DNA from: an uncultured Collinsella sp.
GTDB lineage: Bacteria > Actinomycetota > Coriobacteriia > Coriobacteriales > Coriobacteriaceae
Assembly: GCA_900544065.1 (NCBI GenBank)
Contig: UQTR01000100.1
Coordinates: 1-6,565, forward strand
Reading direction: 5' to 3'
DNA: 6,565 nt
Part shown: one piece after another, positions 6,138 through 6,565 of the stretch
How the letters are laid out: each line of letters starts with the position of its first letter
How positions within the stretch are numbered: the first letter of the stretch is position 1
Position numbers and translations under genes: made by a program
The notes under the pieces: model-generated
The model's database searches: none
Seen by the model: the letters and a program-made list of their open reading frames with translations, nothing else
What the model was told of the DNA's origin: nothing

Positions 6138-6565
6138 ATGTTCGCTGCCGCCATCTCGCTCGTCGGTCTTGCGGCGACCGTCTACCTTGTCTTGCGCGAG
6201 GCCAAGGCCATTCGCGCTCAGTCGGGCACCGTCGCCAAAAGTGCTCTTGGGTGGAGCGTCGCCTTCGGCCTGTTCCAGGTCTTTTTGACTATTTGGGGCG
6301 CCGTGGGCCTCGTCGCTCAAAACGAGCCGCTCGCCTTTGTGATGCTCATCCTGACCAACGCCATTCTCACCGGATGCGCTTGGGCCAGCATCGCCCGCGA
6401 CCGCTTCGCCCCGCGCGTCTTTGCGTTCGCCGAGCCCGACGCCCCCGCCCCCACCGGCAAGCTCGCCCGCCTGCGCGGCGCCTTTGTGGGCAAACCGCTC
6501 GTCGCCGCCGTCCTGTGCCTGCTGCTCGCCGGCGTCTTTGCGCTGCTGGGCATGGAGGTCTCGTC
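6138..6565 (+). CDS. Multi-pass membrane protein of unknown function, 3' end outside window
   Basis: An open frame starts at the ATG at 6138 and stays open to the window edge (142 complete codons). GAGGAG lies 7 nt before the ATG, a strong ribosome binding site that fixes the start. Codons end mostly in C or G, like the neighbouring genes. Four hydrophobic segments are visible, at about residues 3-19, 38-61, 67-88 and 119-138. The first is followed by a basic stretch (LREAKAIRAQ), and an Ala/Pro-rich linker near residues 104-112 separates the third from the fourth. I do not recognise a family from this fragment; the domain that would identify it may lie beyond the edge. The gene is divergent from the nitroreductase. 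The 213-nt region between them (5925-6137) contains a 7-bp hairpin (6037-6043 with 6055-6061) and a 10-bp palindrome (6020-6029), but no convincing consensus promoter for this gene. Confidence 0.8.
   Translation, partial: MFAAAISLVGLAATVYLVLREAKAIRAQSGTVAKSALGWSVAFGLFQVFLTIWGAVGLVAQNEPLAFVMLILTNAILTGCAWASIARDRFAPRVFAFAEPDAPAPTGKLARLRGAFVGKPLVAAVLCLLLAGVFALLGMEVS

Noticed and set aside
5946..6553. Minus-strand open frames of 124 and 78 codons at the right end
   Set aside because: They lie largely opposite the plus-strand membrane protein gene at 6138, which has a strong ribosome binding site and clear hydrophobic segments, and their translations look like antisense shadows.

Overview
The window looks like chromosomal DNA from a high-GC, Gram-positive-type bacterium. 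The coding style (strong G/C third positions, GGAGG-type ribosome binding sites, short AT-rich intergenic patches) and the protein repertoire fit an actinobacterium of the Coriobacteriia, perhaps close to Collinsella. That placement is an inference from general impression; no marker gene is present to prove it.

Layout: five complete genes lie on the minus strand. In transcription order they are an FMN-dependent nitroreductase (5924 to 5049), a Kup/KUP-family potassium transporter (4890 to 2863), a small single-pass membrane protein (2832 to 2608), a KdpD-type sensor histidine kinase lacking the usual KdpD N-terminal region (2496 to 871) and a KdpE-type response regulator (866 to 153). A divergent multi-pass membrane protein gene starts at 6138 on the plus strand and runs off the right edge. 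No RNA gene, insertion sequence or CRISPR array is visible.

The central theme is potassium homeostasis. A Kup transporter sits directly upstream of a KdpDE-type two-component system, and no kdpFABC pump genes are in view. A sequence resembling the Escherichia coli KdpE operator (TTTATA-N5-TTTACA) lies upstream of the predicted kup -10 box. This suggests, without proving it, that the two-component system controls the Kup transporter. The small membrane protein between them is a candidate accessory factor.

The intergenic regions carry three conspicuous inverted repeats. The one after kdpE (62-128) is a two-tier hairpin followed on the minus strand by six T residues, so it is a good candidate intrinsic terminator for the kdpDE unit. 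The one between the small gene and kdpD (2525-2562) is also followed by a T-rich tail, yet it sits only about 30 nt before the kdpD start. That makes it either an end-of-operon terminator that leaves kdpD without an obvious promoter, or an attenuator in the kdpDE leader. The third (5014-5046) directly follows the nitroreductase stop codon and shares a 10-base core with the second, hinting at a dispersed palindromic repeat family.
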